Positions 14,860-24,303 of a stretch of DNA of 40,532 nt are shown one piece after another. Source of the stretch: a virus; the IMG/VR virus record IMGVR_UViG_3300045996_000932, positions 1 through 40,532 of that record; one strand, 5' to 3'. Numbering within the stretch: the first letter of the stretch is position 1; each line of letters starts with the position of its first letter. The notes beneath the pieces are model-generated. The model saw nothing but the letters and a program-made list of their open reading frames with translations. It searched no databases and was not told the DNA's origin. The position numbers and the translations under genes are program-made.

Positions 14860-16005
14860 ATGGCCATTACGGCAAACAATGCCAACAACGAAATCGTCCG
14901 TTGGCAAACCAAGGTTCTGCGTGAATATCGTCGCGGCAACCTTTTCTCGCCCTATATGGGTGACTCACCGACGAGCATCATTCAGTTCATCCGTGACCTG
15001 GAAGGTGAGAACGGCGGCGACCAGGTCAACATTCCCTTCGTTGGGCGGCTGACTGGTCCGGGCGTCTCCTCCGGCCCGCTGACGGGCAATGAGGAGAAAC
15101 TTGACACCTACGGCATGCGGGCCTGGATCGACTGGTCGCGCAACGCTGTCCTGCTGAAGCGCTCTCAGCTTCGCCGGACTGCGATCGACCAGCTTGAGCT
15201 TGTCCGCCCGCTCCTTCAGGAGTGGGGCAAGGGCAACCAGCGCGACGAGATTATTCTCGCTCTCGATGCGCTCCCGTCTGAGACGGTCCCGGCCAACCTC
15301 GGCAACGACAGCGTCGGCGGCCAGCGGGTGAACGGCATCCTCTACTCGGCAGCCACTGCTGCGCAGAAGAACACGTTCGTTACGCAGAACGTTGACCGCG
15401 TCCTGTTCGGGGCATCGATCAGCAACTACTCGTCCACGATGGCAACCGCGCTTGCCAACGTTGACAGCACGAACGACCGGCTGACGGCCGCTTCGCTGCT
15501 GCTGATGAAGCGCATTGCCCGCAAGGCGGATCCCGGCATCACGCCGTATATGACCAAGCAGGGCCGCGAATATTTCGTTGCCTTTGCCGGCTCGAACGCC
15601 TTCCGCGACCTTGCGGCCGACGCGACCATCGTTGCGTTGAACCGTGACGCGCGCCCTCGCGATGTGGACGAGAACCCGCTATTTCAGGATGGCGACCTTC
15701 TCTATCGCGGCGTGATCGTGCGCGAGGTGCCCGAGATTGACACCCTCGCCGTTAAGACGGCGGCAGGTGCTTCCTCAATCAATGTCGCGCCTGTGTTCCT
15801 CTGCGGCCAGGGTGCCCTTGGCTTCGTGTGGGGCCAAGAGCCTCGCCCGACCGTCCGCAAGGAAGACGACTACGGCATGCTCGTCGGTCGCGGCATCGAG
15901 ATGGCTTACGGCATCGCCAAGGTGGCTCGTAAGATTACCTCGACCAGCTTCCTCAAGCAGCATGGCGTGGTTACGGGTTACTTCGCCAGCGTTGACGACG
16001 CGTAA
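14860..16005 (+). CDS. Major capsid protein
   Basis: 381 residues. It starts MAITANNANNEIVRWQTKVL and contains FSPYMGDSPTSIIQ, GDQVNIPFVGRLTG and KADPGITPYMTKQGREYFV, features of the N4-gp56/DUF4043-type capsid proteins of podoviruses. It follows the scaffold with a 35-base leader containing GAGGCACGG, and is followed by hairpins and the probable decoration protein. It forms the icosahedral shell. Confidence 0.85.
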   Translation: MAITANNANNEIVRWQTKVLREYRRGNLFSPYMGDSPTSIIQFIRDLEGENGGDQVNIPFVGRLTGPGVSSGPLTGNEEKLDTYGMRAWIDWSRNAVLLKRSQLRRTAIDQLELVRPLLQEWGKGNQRDEIILALDALPSETVPANLGNDSVGGQRVNGILYSAATAAQKNTFVTQNVDRVLFGASISNYSSTMATALANVDSTNDRLTAASLLLMKRIARKADPGITPYMTKQGREYFVAFAGSNAFRDLAADATIVALNRDARPRDVDENPLFQDGDLLYRGVIVREVPEIDTLAVKTAAGASSINVAPVFLCGQGALGFVWGQEPRPTVRKEDDYGMLVGRGIEMAYGIAKVARKITSTSFLKQHGVVTGYFASVDDA

Positions 16006-16012
16006 TGCGGCC

Positions 16013-16078
16013 TAGGGGCGGGGAATGGTCCCTGCCCCTACGCTCCATCCTCAACTTTCGCATGAGCCCTTTGGGCTC
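16013..16078 (+). terminator. Two hairpins after major capsid gene
   Basis: The first is an 11-pair stem (16013-16023 with 16030-16040, one GU pair, loop AATGGT). The second is GAGCCC TTT GGGCTC at 16064-16078. Neither is followed by a U-run, so RNA stabilisation or a partial stop between capsid and decoration genes is as likely as termination. Confidence 0.5.
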
Positions 16079-16104
16079 CTCTGCACATCAGAAAGGGCTA
16101 CTAC

Positions 16105-16506
16105 ATGCCTGGATCAGCACCGGCCCGCATTTATAGCGCGAATGTCATTCACGCTGTGCGAGGCACTGTTAACTACGCTACCACGAACATCGCGACGGGT
16201 GTCGAGATCGGGACCATCCCGGCCGGCTCGTTCGTCATGCCTGGGACGGTTCACATTACGACCGCCTTTAACGCCGCGACCACCAATGTGCTCGTGGTTG
16301 GCACGGCTGCCGATGATGATGGCTTTATGGCAGCCGCCGGAACGCTTTCCGGGGCAACCGGCGTGAAGACGACACTGACGGGCGCGCAATCGGGGGACAC
16401 CCTGACGGCGGACACCCCGGTCGTGGTCAAGTATACGCAGACCGGCACCGCCGCCACGGCGGGCGTGGCCTCCGTCATCCTGCCGTTCTATCCTCACGTG
16501 ACCTAA
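16105..16506 (+). CDS. Probable head decoration protein
   Basis: 133 residues, small, Thr/Ala/Val-rich and beta-predicted (VEIGTIPAGSFVMPGTVHIT, VVVKYTQTG). Directly follows the major capsid gene, is framed by hairpins on both sides, and has AGAAAGGG upstream. These are the usual features of an abundant capsid decoration protein. No named family is recognised with certainty. Confidence 0.6.
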   Translation: MPGSAPARIYSANVIHAVRGTVNYATTNIATGVEIGTIPAGSFVMPGTVHITTAFNAATTNVLVVGTAADDDGFMAAAGTLSGATGVKTTLTGAQSGDTLTADTPVVVKYTQTGTAATAGVASVILPFYPHVT

Positions 16507-16507
16507 C

Positions 16508-16527
16508 GAGGGGGCTCCGGCCCCCTC
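16508..16527 (+). terminator. Perfect 8-pair hairpin after decoration gene
   Basis: GAGGGGGC TCCG GCCCCCTC. Very stable with a four-base loop, followed by CCCTGTCGCACTCTT rather than a T-run. Probably an attenuator or an RNA end-protecting structure. Confidence 0.55.
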
Positions 16528-16556
16528 CCCTGTCGCACTCTTACACGGAGGGCTAG

Positions 16557-17099
16557 ATGCCCAAAATCACTTACAAGCCAGGCCCCGGCGAGCCTAATGA
16601 GATCACCTGGGGCAACCAGAAGTTCAAGGCCGGCGAAGGTGTCGACGTTGATAACCCGGTCATGCTCCAGAAGGCGCAGACCAACCCCTACTTCGAGGTG
16701 TCCGGCGCCGACAAGAAGGGCGAGGGCCAGCGGCAGCAGGGCGATGTCATCGGCGGCTATCGCGATGCCTTCACCGGGCAAGACGTTGACCTCGTCCGTC
16801 GCCAGAGCCTCTATGGCTACGGCCACGGCAGTTCGGCCCCTGCCGAGATTGGCAAGCCGTCTGCGGCCACGCAGGGATCGGTAGCCGTGGAGGCTTCCCG
16901 CCCCGTGACTGGCCCGGCCAGCGCAGACAACCCTCGCTTCCGCGAGACGTTCGGCGTATCGGCCGCCGAGCTCGCAACCGGCGAATACGAAGGCGCGCCG
17001 GAATACAAGGGGCCGGAAGGCACCGTTGGCAAGGGCGAGACGCCCTACGCCAAGGAGCAGAAGGCCCAGGCTCAGAAGCAGCCGAAGGGTGGAAAATAA
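16557..17099 (+). CDS. Hypothetical head-region protein
   Basis: 180 residues with a folded-looking N-terminus (MPKITYKPGPGEPNEITWGN, about 1-65, beta-type) and a polar, low-complexity C-terminal half ending KAQAQKQPKGGK. It lies between the decoration protein and connector genes and could be a minor head protein. The opposite strand is open across the gene, but that is a high-G+C shadow. Confidence 0.6.
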   Translation: MPKITYKPGPGEPNEITWGNQKFKAGEGVDVDNPVMLQKAQTNPYFEVSGADKKGEGQRQQGDVIGGYRDAFTGQDVDLVRRQSLYGYGHGSSAPAEIGKPSAATQGSVAVEASRPVTGPASADNPRFRETFGVSAAELATGEYEGAPEYKGPEGTVGKGETPYAKEQKAQAQKQPKGGK

Positions 17100-17328
17100 C
17101 GTTCGCACCCCGAGCGCGGAAGAGTTGCTCGCATTAAGGCTTCTGGTGCAGGCGTATCACCCTGCACCAGAGCTTGCGGCCCTCGGGGCGGTCCAGAGCA
17201 GCCAACTGGCGGGGAAGCCTAACCCCGTGCTCTCCCGTGCCGGCCAGTTATTCGAGATGGGCCAGAACGCTCTAAGAGGCCCAGAGCCCCCGCCTGCACA
17301 GTTTCAACAGCTAGGGATAAGGGGCTGA
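17089..17328 (+). CDS. Small hypothetical protein, connector region
   Basis: 79 residues from GTG 17089, overlapping the previous gene by 11 bases. It begins MENNVRTPSAEELLALRLL, is helical in the first half and has Pro/Gln in the second. A longer upstream frame to 17026 gives an Arg-rich nonsense N-terminus and is rejected. Function unknown. Confidence 0.55.
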   Translation: MENNVRTPSAEELLALRLLVQAYHPAPELAALGAVQSSQLAGKPNPVLSRAGQLFEMGQNALRGPEPPPAQFQQLGIRG

Positions 17329-17329
17329 C

Positions 17330-17677
17330 ATGAAAACCCGCGCCGAGCTAGTCAACGAGGCCCTCACGATCCTGGGGGGGCTGCCTGCCGGGCAGGAGGC
17401 GGAACCCGAGGACTACGATCATGTCAACGACAAGGTGCCGTCCGTCTTAGACCACCTGTCTCGCAATGACATCGCGGTCGTGTCCACGTCTGGCATCGGC
17501 GAGGCCGAGTTTCTGCATGTGGCAGCAGTGCTGGCCTATTTCAGCCGGGGCTACTTCGGCATCACAGGGCAGGAGGGCGCCGAGCTGCTCGCGGCACGCC
17601 TCCAAGCGGAGAACGACCTACGCGACCTGAATGCGGACGACACGCTGAACGAGACGGTGGAATATGAGTTTTTCTGA
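17330..17677 (+). CDS. Head-tail connector (gp4-like) candidate
   Basis: 115 residues. The opening KTRAELVNEALTILGGLPAG followed by EPEDYDHVND and helical repeats is the pattern of podovirus tail accessory/adaptor proteins of the P22 gp4 type, although P22 gp4 is longer (about 166). It sits between capsid genes and the gp10-like protein, in the expected place. It would attach below the portal. It overlaps the next ATG by one base. Confidence 0.55.
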   Translation: MKTRAELVNEALTILGGLPAGQEAEPEDYDHVNDKVPSVLDHLSRNDIAVVSTSGIGEAEFLHVAAVLAYFSRGYFGITGQEGAELLAARLQAENDLRDLNADDTLNETVEYEFF

Positions 17678-19086
17678 TGCCCCCGCTTGAAGTCAACTTT
17701 CCCAAGTCATCCTCGCCGGGCGCAAGGCCGGGGGAGGGGGCGGGCGCGCTCGTCAACTGCTTTGCAGAGCTTGACGGGAACCGCGTGGCTTGGGTGCGGT
17801 CGGCCGGCCTGACGGCCTTTGCCGACAGCGGGGTGGGAACGCCCAGAGGCTTCCTCTCTACCTCAGGCACCCTCTATATGGGCGTGGCGGAGGCGTTGGT
17901 GTCGTTCGACACGAGCGGTGTCCTGACGACCTACACTGGCACCCTTGTGGGGACGGGGCCGATCACGATTGCGCGCAACAACCTAAGCCCCACGCCTGAC
18001 ATTGCGATCGTGGCGGACAGCACGGCCTATTACGTCAACGGCGGAGCCGTGGCAGCCTATCCTGACGCTGACGTAGGTTCACCGAACAGCGTTTGCGCGT
18101 TGGACGGCTACTTTATCTTCACATACGGCAACGGCGACATTGTTGCGTCCGACCTGAACAGCACGGCCATTGACGCGCTATCGGTCGCGTCGGCGGAGAG
18201 CAACCCCGATGGGCTGCTGCGGGGCATCGTCCGAGGAGGCATATTCTATGCGATGGGGAGCGCGACCATTGAACCCTGGCGAAATGCAGGGACCAGCCCG
18301 TTCCCTCTGGAGCGTTACCCGACCGTTATACCGGTCGGATTATTCGGCCAGTGGGCTGTGGCAGGATACGAGGACGGTTGGGACGGACCAATTATGTTCG
18401 TCGCCACCGATGGGACGGTTCGCAGCCTTACCGGCTTCAACGCTCAACGATTGGTCCATCGAGACGTTGAACGTGACATCGCTGCCATCGAGGTGCCGTC
18501 TACCCTGAGAGCCTACGTTTACACGGCAGGCGGTCACGCCTTCTGGGTGCTTTCCTCCCCGACGTGGTCGTGGGAATACAACCTATCCACTCAGGAGTGG
18601 AACCAGCGCAAGAGCTATCTCATGGACCGATGGCGCGCTGAGTTCAGCGCTTTCTTCGGTGGGCTGTGGATGGTCGGCGACACCATCGGGACCGGCGTCC
18701 TGTTCGTAGACCCGAGCGCGAATGACGAAAACGGCGACCCGCTCATCGTGCGCTGCGAGGGCGTAATGCGCGAGTTTCCGGTGTCCATGCGGGTGCCGCG
18801 CCTGCACTTTGACTTCACGGTCGGGGTCGGCAGCGAGACGGGCGAAGACCCCATCGAGACCGAGCCCAAGGTTGCCATCAGCGTGAGCCACGACGGCGGA
18901 GCGAGTTGGTCCAACCCATTATGGCGAGAACTGGGCCGGCAGGGCAAGCACAAGCGGCAGGTGCAGGTCAACAACCTCGGCCGGTCAACCCCGCACGGTG
19001 TGCGGGTGGCGTGGGAATGCTCGGACCCGGTAAAGGTGCATTTCAGGGGCGCGATGGTTCCCAATCTTAGCGTGAGGCGGCCCTAA
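17677..19086 (+). CDS. Packaged DNA stabilisation protein, P22 gp10-like
   Basis: 469 residues, close to the 472 of P22 gp10. The N-terminus (VNFPKSSSPGARPGEGAGAL, VNCFAELDG) and repeated beta segments (TLYMGVAEALVSFDTSG, FWVLSSPTWSWEYNLSTQEW) indicate the beta-propeller-like tail hub protein that closes the head after packaging and binds fibres. Its C-terminal part (SHDGGASWSNPLWRELGRQG) is a conserved stretch in this family. TAATG overlap with the next gene. Confidence 0.8.
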   Translation: MPPLEVNFPKSSSPGARPGEGAGALVNCFAELDGNRVAWVRSAGLTAFADSGVGTPRGFLSTSGTLYMGVAEALVSFDTSGVLTTYTGTLVGTGPITIARNNLSPTPDIAIVADSTAYYVNGGAVAAYPDADVGSPNSVCALDGYFIFTYGNGDIVASDLNSTAIDALSVASAESNPDGLLRGIVRGGIFYAMGSATIEPWRNAGTSPFPLERYPTVIPVGLFGQWAVAGYEDGWDGPIMFVATDGTVRSLTGFNAQRLVHRDVERDIAAIEVPSTLRAYVYTAGGHAFWVLSSPTWSWEYNLSTQEWNQRKSYLMDRWRAEFSAFFGGLWMVGDTIGTGVLFVDPSANDENGDPLIVRCEGVMREFPVSMRVPRLHFDFTVGVGSETGEDPIETEPKVAISVSHDGGASWSNPLWRELGRQGKHKRQVQVNNLGRSTPHGVRVAWECSDPVKVHFRGAMVPNLSVRRP

Positions 19087-19211
19087 TGGCCTTCGCGGAG
19101 AGACCCCCTCAGCCGCCGCCCGCGAGCGTTCCGCTCGATGATGTGGCATGGTATCAGTATTGGGTAGCCCTTGTGGCTTACCTCGAAAGAATGCGCGCGA
19201 GCATTCCGTAA
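19086..19211 (+). CDS. Small Pro-rich protein between tail hub and ejection genes
   Basis: 41 residues; starts in a TAATG overlap. A Pro-rich start (RPPQPPPASVPLDD) is followed by an amphipathic aromatic helix (VAWYQYWVALVAYLERMRA). Tight coupling and composition favour a real gene. Function unknown. Confidence 0.6.
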   Translation: MAFAERPPQPPPASVPLDDVAWYQYWVALVAYLERMRASIP

Positions 19212-19221
19212 GGACACGACG

Positions 19222-20079
19222 ATGGGCTGGTTAGACGCATTCACGGGCGGCGCCGCTAAGAAGGCCTCGGCGGCACAAGTTGCTGGTCTCCAAGAGGCCA
19301 ACCAGATGGCGCATTGGGGCGGGAACGAGGCCCGCGACATGCTCTTGGGCAACGCCGTCCCCGCGGTCCAGCAGGGCTATCAGAGCGCCCTCGGTGCCAT
19401 TGCGCCGCTCTATGGGCAGGCGGCGGGCGCCTACGATCAGGCCGGCGGCCTCTTCAACCCGATGGTGGGCTACGGTCAGCAGGGCGTCGGCGCCTACATG
19501 GACGCCGCTGGGCTCAATGGCGCGGAGGGCACCCAGAGGGCGCAGGGAGCGTTCCAGGCTGGCCCTGGCTATCAGTGGCAGCTAAACCAAGGAACGGACG
19601 CCTTGGCCCGCACGGCCAACGCTAGGGGCATGCGGACCAGCGGCAACACGGCCGTTGACACGATGAAATACGGCCAAGGCTTGGCCAATCAGGAATGGGG
19701 CAATTACGTCAACCGGCTTAACCCGATCATGAACATGTATGGCGCCGGGATCGCGGGGCAGGCGGGCGCGCTCGGCAGCAAGGCTGGGGTGCTCCAGAAC
19801 CAAGCCAACGCGACGGGTAGTCTGCACAGCGGCATGGGTAACGCGCTAGGCAACATCTACGGCACGGCCGCCAACACCTACATGAACGAGGCGAACCAAC
19901 GGGCCGGTATTCTGGGCAACATCGGTGCGGCGCAGGCGGGCGGCATCATGGGGGCCGCGAACGCCCAGGGCGGCACGCTTAACTCGCTCCTCGGCATGGG
20001 GACGCAGCTTATGGGGTTCTCGCCCACGGCTGGCGGGCCAACGGTTGGGCAAAACCTCTGGCAGAGAGCGTGGGGCTAA
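19222..20079 (+). CDS. DNA ejection protein (internal virion protein 1)
   Basis: 285 residues from ATG 19222, with AAGGACACG upstream. Nearly all Gly, Ala, Gln, Asn and Met with helical GYQSALGAIAPLYGQAAGAYDQ-type repeats and the segment ANARGMRTSGNTAVDTMKYGQ, the profile of P22 gp7-type pilot proteins ejected before DNA. It is first of three ejection genes. Confidence 0.72.
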   Translation: MGWLDAFTGGAAKKASAAQVAGLQEANQMAHWGGNEARDMLLGNAVPAVQQGYQSALGAIAPLYGQAAGAYDQAGGLFNPMVGYGQQGVGAYMDAAGLNGAEGTQRAQGAFQAGPGYQWQLNQGTDALARTANARGMRTSGNTAVDTMKYGQGLANQEWGNYVNRLNPIMNMYGAGIAGQAGALGSKAGVLQNQANATGSLHSGMGNALGNIYGTAANTYMNEANQRAGILGNIGAAQAGGIMGAANAQGGTLNSLLGMGTQLMGFSPTAGGPTVGQNLWQRAWG

Positions 20080-20082
20080 CCG

Positions 20083-22074
20083 ATGGTTATGACCAACTAC
20101 AACTCGGTCGGCCTAGACCTGTCCGGGTTCGGGCAGATGCTCCAACGCATCAGCCTTGGCAACCGAGAAGAGCAGGACAAAAAGCTCGCACTGGACTGGG
20201 CCAACGCCCTCATGGGGGGTGACGGGCCGAACCGAGCGCAAGAGCTAATCTCAATGGGGCAGCCGGTGGCGAGCCCGCCTCCCTCGCCCAAGGTGCCGAC
20301 GTTTCAGCAGGCGCATGGCGGAGCGCCCAACCGCTCCGCCATGACTTCGCTCATTCAGTCCGCAGCGGCGCAGCATGGGGTTGACCCAGACTACTTGGTC
20401 CGCACGGCTCAACGGGAGAGCAACTTCAACCCGATGGCTAGGGCTCCCACCTCGTCAGCCGCCGGCCTGTTCCAGTTCACCAAGGGGACGGCCCAGCAAT
20501 ACGGCCTCTCCAACCCGTTTGATCCCGTGGCCAATGCGGACGCCGCCGCTCGCCTCGCCAAGGACAACGGGGCCGTGCTCCAGGCGCAGGGGCACAACGC
20601 GAAGGCCCCTGAGCTTTACGCCGCGCACTTTCTTGGGGCAGCAGGGGCTGACCGCTTCCTAGACGGCCTCAAGGCGAACCCGAATGCCCCGGCCGCAGCC
20701 TTCGTAGAGCCCAGGCAAGCGGCCGCCAACCGCGCCATCTTTTACAACAAGGACGGCACCCCGAAGACGACAGCGCAGGTTTACAACAGTTTCTCGCAGA
20801 GCATGGGGGCTGACCCAATCCAGACGGCGAGCGCGGCGGATGCCGATGCCCCGGCGGCCGGATCCCAGGCCGTGGGGCAATTCAATCTGCCTGGCGGGGC
20901 GGGGAGCGTCCCGGCGGCGCAGCCTCGCGCCGCCATCCCGCCCCAGATGCAGCAACAGCTTCGGCAGATGATTGCCCAGGGCGGGCCTGAGATGAGGCAG
21001 CAGGCGCTGGCCTACATCGCGCGAGCCTCGCAGCCGACCGAATACAAGTTTGAAAAGGTTGGCGACCGGCTGGTCCGCATCAACCCGCGCACGGGCGCGG
21101 TGGAGGACGCTGGTATCGGCGGGGCGGCGAAAGAGGAGTGGCAGGCGGTCCCCCGACCAGACGGCAGTGTTGTGCTAGTCGAGAAGAACAGCGGGCGCAC
21201 TAGGGCGCCGGAAGGCATCGGGGCGGCTCCCGCAGCGCGTGACATCGTTGACCCTGCCGAGCGTCGGGCGGCGGGCGTGCCGGAAAGCTATACCGGCCCC
21301 GTGCAGCGCAAGGCTGACGGGACGCTGCTTATGCCGGGCGCGGCGGCCCCGCCAAAGCCAGAAACTACATATGACACTGAAACGTCAAAGGCATACGCCA
21401 AGACGTGGAACGACATTCGCGACGATGCGGACGCGGCTGGTGCGACCAAGAACGCGCTCCGCGTCATGAAGGGGCTGGCGAACGACCCCAATTTCTATTC
21501 GGGCACTGGTGGCCAGATGGCACAGCGGTTCAACCGGGCAATGGTGGCCATCGGCGCGAAAGACCCCGGCGCTACCTCTGCCACTGAGGCATTCCAAGCG
21601 TTCGCCAATGAAGTGACGCTAGGCAAGCTCGGCGGCAAGCTGGGCGCAGGCGTGTCCAATACAGACGTGGGCTTTATCCAGCAGATCGCGCCGCAGCTCT
21701 CCAACACACAAGCCGGCAACAAGCTCATCATCGAGCTATCCGAGCGCATGGTTGACCGCAAGCAAGAGGTGGCCAAGCTGGCGCGGCAGTATGCGAAAGA
21801 GAACGGCGGACGACTTGGCCCCGGCTGGGACGAGTTCATTGCTAACTACAGCCAGCAAAACCCGCTGTTTAGTGAGGCCGACATGGCCAAAGCTCAGGCA
21901 GCGGCTGCGAAGCCTCCGGCTAGCGGAAACCGCACATTCCTGCAAAGCACGCTGGGCATACAGCCCGAGGTGCTCGGCCCTGCCCGCCCGTGGGTTAATC
22001 CGCCGAGGGATGCCGCTCCCTCTCCAGGGGCTCGCCAGATTGCCCCCGGCGTGTTCATTGAGAGGGTGCAATAA
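20083..22074 (+). CDS. DNA ejection protein with lytic transglycosylase domain
   Basis: 663 residues. Residues about 85-170 form an SLT domain: HGVDPDYLVRTAQRESNF with catalytic Glu at about 112 and SSAAGLFQFTKGTAQQYG. It would open peptidoglycan locally during DNA entry. The rest is Ala/Gln-rich and helical, with a globular part around AATKNALRVMKGLANDPNFY. It sits between the other two ejection proteins as in P22-like phages. ATG 20089 is a second possible start. Confidence 0.8.
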   Translation: MVMTNYNSVGLDLSGFGQMLQRISLGNREEQDKKLALDWANALMGGDGPNRAQELISMGQPVASPPPSPKVPTFQQAHGGAPNRSAMTSLIQSAAAQHGVDPDYLVRTAQRESNFNPMARAPTSSAAGLFQFTKGTAQQYGLSNPFDPVANADAAARLAKDNGAVLQAQGHNAKAPELYAAHFLGAAGADRFLDGLKANPNAPAAAFVEPRQAAANRAIFYNKDGTPKTTAQVYNSFSQSMGADPIQTASAADADAPAAGSQAVGQFNLPGGAGSVPAAQPRAAIPPQMQQQLRQMIAQGGPEMRQQALAYIARASQPTEYKFEKVGDRLVRINPRTGAVEDAGIGGAAKEEWQAVPRPDGSVVLVEKNSGRTRAPEGIGAAPAARDIVDPAERRAAGVPESYTGPVQRKADGTLLMPGAAAPPKPETTYDTETSKAYAKTWNDIRDDADAAGATKNALRVMKGLANDPNFYSGTGGQMAQRFNRAMVAIGAKDPGATSATEAFQAFANEVTLGKLGGKLGAGVSNTDVGFIQQIAPQLSNTQAGNKLIIELSERMVDRKQEVAKLARQYAKENGGRLGPGWDEFIANYSQQNPLFSEADMAKAQAAAAKPPASGNRTFLQSTLGIQPEVLGPARPWVNPPRDAAPSPGARQIAPGVFIERVQ

Positions 22075-24303
22075 ATGCCCGAGTTCATCGTCCACAAGGG
22101 CGGCGAGAAATGGAAGATTACGGCACCTGACGAGGCAACGGCTTTCGACGCCTGGAACAAGTCGATGGGGGCCGAGCCGCAGATTGAGCAGGCCCCGAAG
22201 TTCACGGGTGGGCTCGCCGCTGGCATACGCGGATGGGCCGATACGGCAACCCTCGGCACGTCTGACGAGATGGTGGCTGGCCTCAATACGCTATGGAACA
22301 AGGCGACGGGGAAGGGGCCGCAGACCTACGAGGAGAACCTGGCCAGCCCCCGCGCCGCGCAAGCCTACGACGAGCAGAACTATCCCAAGTCACGCATCGC
22401 TGGCCAAGTGGCGGGCGGCATCGGCTCCGGCGTCGGCATGGCTCGGGCTGGCCTTCTGGCCACGCCCAGGATGGTTGGGGCTGCGCTTCCGGCGCGCGCT
22501 GCCGTGGCCGCCGGCGAGGGCGCTACGCTTGGCACCGCCTATGGCTTGGGATCGGGCACAGATAGCGCCGATCGGCTCAACAAGGCAGCCGAGGGGGCCG
22601 CCATCGGTGCCGCGCTTGGCCCGGTTGCCGAGGCTGCCGCTCCCGTTATCGGCAGAGCCGCGCAAGGTGCTGCCAACATGGTGCGGGGCGCATTCGGCGG
22701 CGCTCCTGACCCCATCGAGGTTATCACCCGCGCTAGGGCGCAGCTTTCCCTGTCGCTCGGCATTCCGGCCAACGAGATACCCGACAGCCTAGCGCAGCAA
22801 TTCGCACAGCAGGCAGAGCGGGCCGTTGACCCGCAGGCGACTGCGAGAGCCGTTGCCGCGCAAGAATTTGGCATTCATCTGCCGCGCGGGCAGGCTACGA
22901 ACGACATTGGCGAGCAAGCCTTTGAGGAGGCTGCCCGTCACAACGCGCGCGGCGCCGCCGCTGGCAACACCATGCGAACGCTGGACGATGCCAATTGGGA
23001 GGCCATGCAGCGGTCAGCGGGGCAGATTGCGGAAGACGTCGCCGGAGGGCGCCCGGTCGCGGCGAGACCCCAAGAGCTGATGGAAGACGTTCTAGGGGGC
23101 GTCAGGCAGGCCGAGGAAGCTTCGCTCGCCAACATAGACGCCGCTTATGATGCCGCGCGGGCCGGTCGGGCAGAGGTTGACATCAACGCTGTGGAGCGAG
23201 CCGGCGAACGCGTTCGGGCTAGGCTGGCGGAAGATGAGTTTATAATCAATCCTGGCTCCTATGGCGCGCGCGCGCTCCAGGTTGTCGATAATATGACCCA
23301 ACTGAGGGGCTCGCTCGATAACCTAGCCGACCCTGGCCCTGGCCTACAGCAGGGCGACCGCGTGGTTGGCGTCAATTTGGCTGGCATTGAGCGGACCCGC
23401 AGCACGCTTTTGAAGCTAGCCCAGAGGGCGACAGACCCTGGCGACCGCGCTGCCGTTATTGCGACCCGTAGAGCTTTTGACGACTGGTTAGACGACGCTG
23501 CCGACAATGGCATGATGCGCGGCGACGAGGGCGCGCTTGATATGTTCCGCGCCGCTCGGGCCGCCCGCCGCGAGCATGGCCGCCGGTTCGAGGCCAACAA
23601 GGGGCAGGGCGACGACGACGCCGGCCGGATCATCGAGAAGTTTATCAATAAAGACGTGACGACAACTGAGGTGGCCAACTATCTCATTGGCTCGGCGAAG
23701 GCTGGGGAACGCGGCCTCTCCGTTCGACTTGCCACCAGGCTCCGCGATATTCTAGAGCCCGACAGCCCAGAGTTTCAGTCTCTCAGGCAAGCGGTCTGGC
23801 TCAATCTCACGCAAGGCTCTCAAGGGGGCGTCGCCGGCCGCCCTGGGGCGCAAGCGATGGCAACCCGCATCAACCAGTTTCTAGGAGGCGGTGCCGACCC
23901 CTACGCGCGCGTTCTTTACAACGAGGCAGAACGAGCCACGATGCGACGCTTTGCCAACGCTGTTGCTTCCACTGTGCCGAACCCGAGGGCGACCAACCCG
24001 TCCAAGAGCGGTTATGAAGGGGCCAGGGCTGTCCAGGCGCTTGCAAACTCGCTCATGGGCATGTTCGGCACGGCTGCTACTGGCAACCCTGCCATTGGCC
24101 TCGCTCTACGGACGGCAAGCAGCCTCGGCACAAACGCAAGGGGCAGTATGCAGGCTCGGCGGGCCGCGCGGGGCGCGCCCCGCGCCCGCTGGGGCGACGT
24201 TCCCGTGGCCCCCGTGGTCCGTGGCGGCCTAGCAGGCGGGGTGCAGGGCTATAACGCGAGCGGGGCCGAGGTGCCGTCCCTGCCTGTTCGTATGCCCTAC
24301 TAG
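22075..24303 (+). CDS. DNA ejection protein (third, large)
   Basis: 742 residues starting directly after the previous stop. After a 35-residue beta-type N-terminus (PEFIVHKGGEKWKITAPDEA) comes a long Ala/Gly-rich part with membrane-compatible segments (GQVAGGIGSGVGMARAGLL, about 108-130 and 165-205), then a large helical region. The order, size and composition match P22 gp20-like or podovirus core proteins that build a channel across the envelope. The final residues are Arg/Gly-rich. A leftward gene overlaps its stop. Confidence 0.7.
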   Translation: MPEFIVHKGGEKWKITAPDEATAFDAWNKSMGAEPQIEQAPKFTGGLAAGIRGWADTATLGTSDEMVAGLNTLWNKATGKGPQTYEENLASPRAAQAYDEQNYPKSRIAGQVAGGIGSGVGMARAGLLATPRMVGAALPARAAVAAGEGATLGTAYGLGSGTDSADRLNKAAEGAAIGAALGPVAEAAAPVIGRAAQGAANMVRGAFGGAPDPIEVITRARAQLSLSLGIPANEIPDSLAQQFAQQAERAVDPQATARAVAAQEFGIHLPRGQATNDIGEQAFEEAARHNARGAAAGNTMRTLDDANWEAMQRSAGQIAEDVAGGRPVAARPQELMEDVLGGVRQAEEASLANIDAAYDAARAGRAEVDINAVERAGERVRARLAEDEFIINPGSYGARALQVVDNMTQLRGSLDNLADPGPGLQQGDRVVGVNLAGIERTRSTLLKLAQRATDPGDRAAVIATRRAFDDWLDDAADNGMMRGDEGALDMFRAARAARREHGRRFEANKGQGDDDAGRIIEKFINKDVTTTEVANYLIGSAKAGERGLSVRLATRLRDILEPDSPEFQSLRQAVWLNLTQGSQGGVAGRPGAQAMATRINQFLGGGADPYARVLYNEAERATMRRFANAVASTVPNPRATNPSKSGYEGARAVQALANSLMGMFGTAATGNPAIGLALRTASSLGTNARGSMQARRAARGAPRARWGDVPVAPVVRGGLAGGVQGYNASGAEVPSLPVRMPY

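Noticed and set aside
16503-17108. 201-codon open frame on the minus strand opposite the head-region gene
   Set aside because: Antisense frame of a G+C-rich gene, with Leu/Arg-rich nonsense composition; the plus-strand gene has proper start, context and composition.
21752-22792. 346-codon plus-strand frame spanning the junction of two ejection genes
   Set aside because: Arg/Ser/Pro-rich out-of-frame translation overlapping two convincing genes; typical of high-G+C third-position effects.
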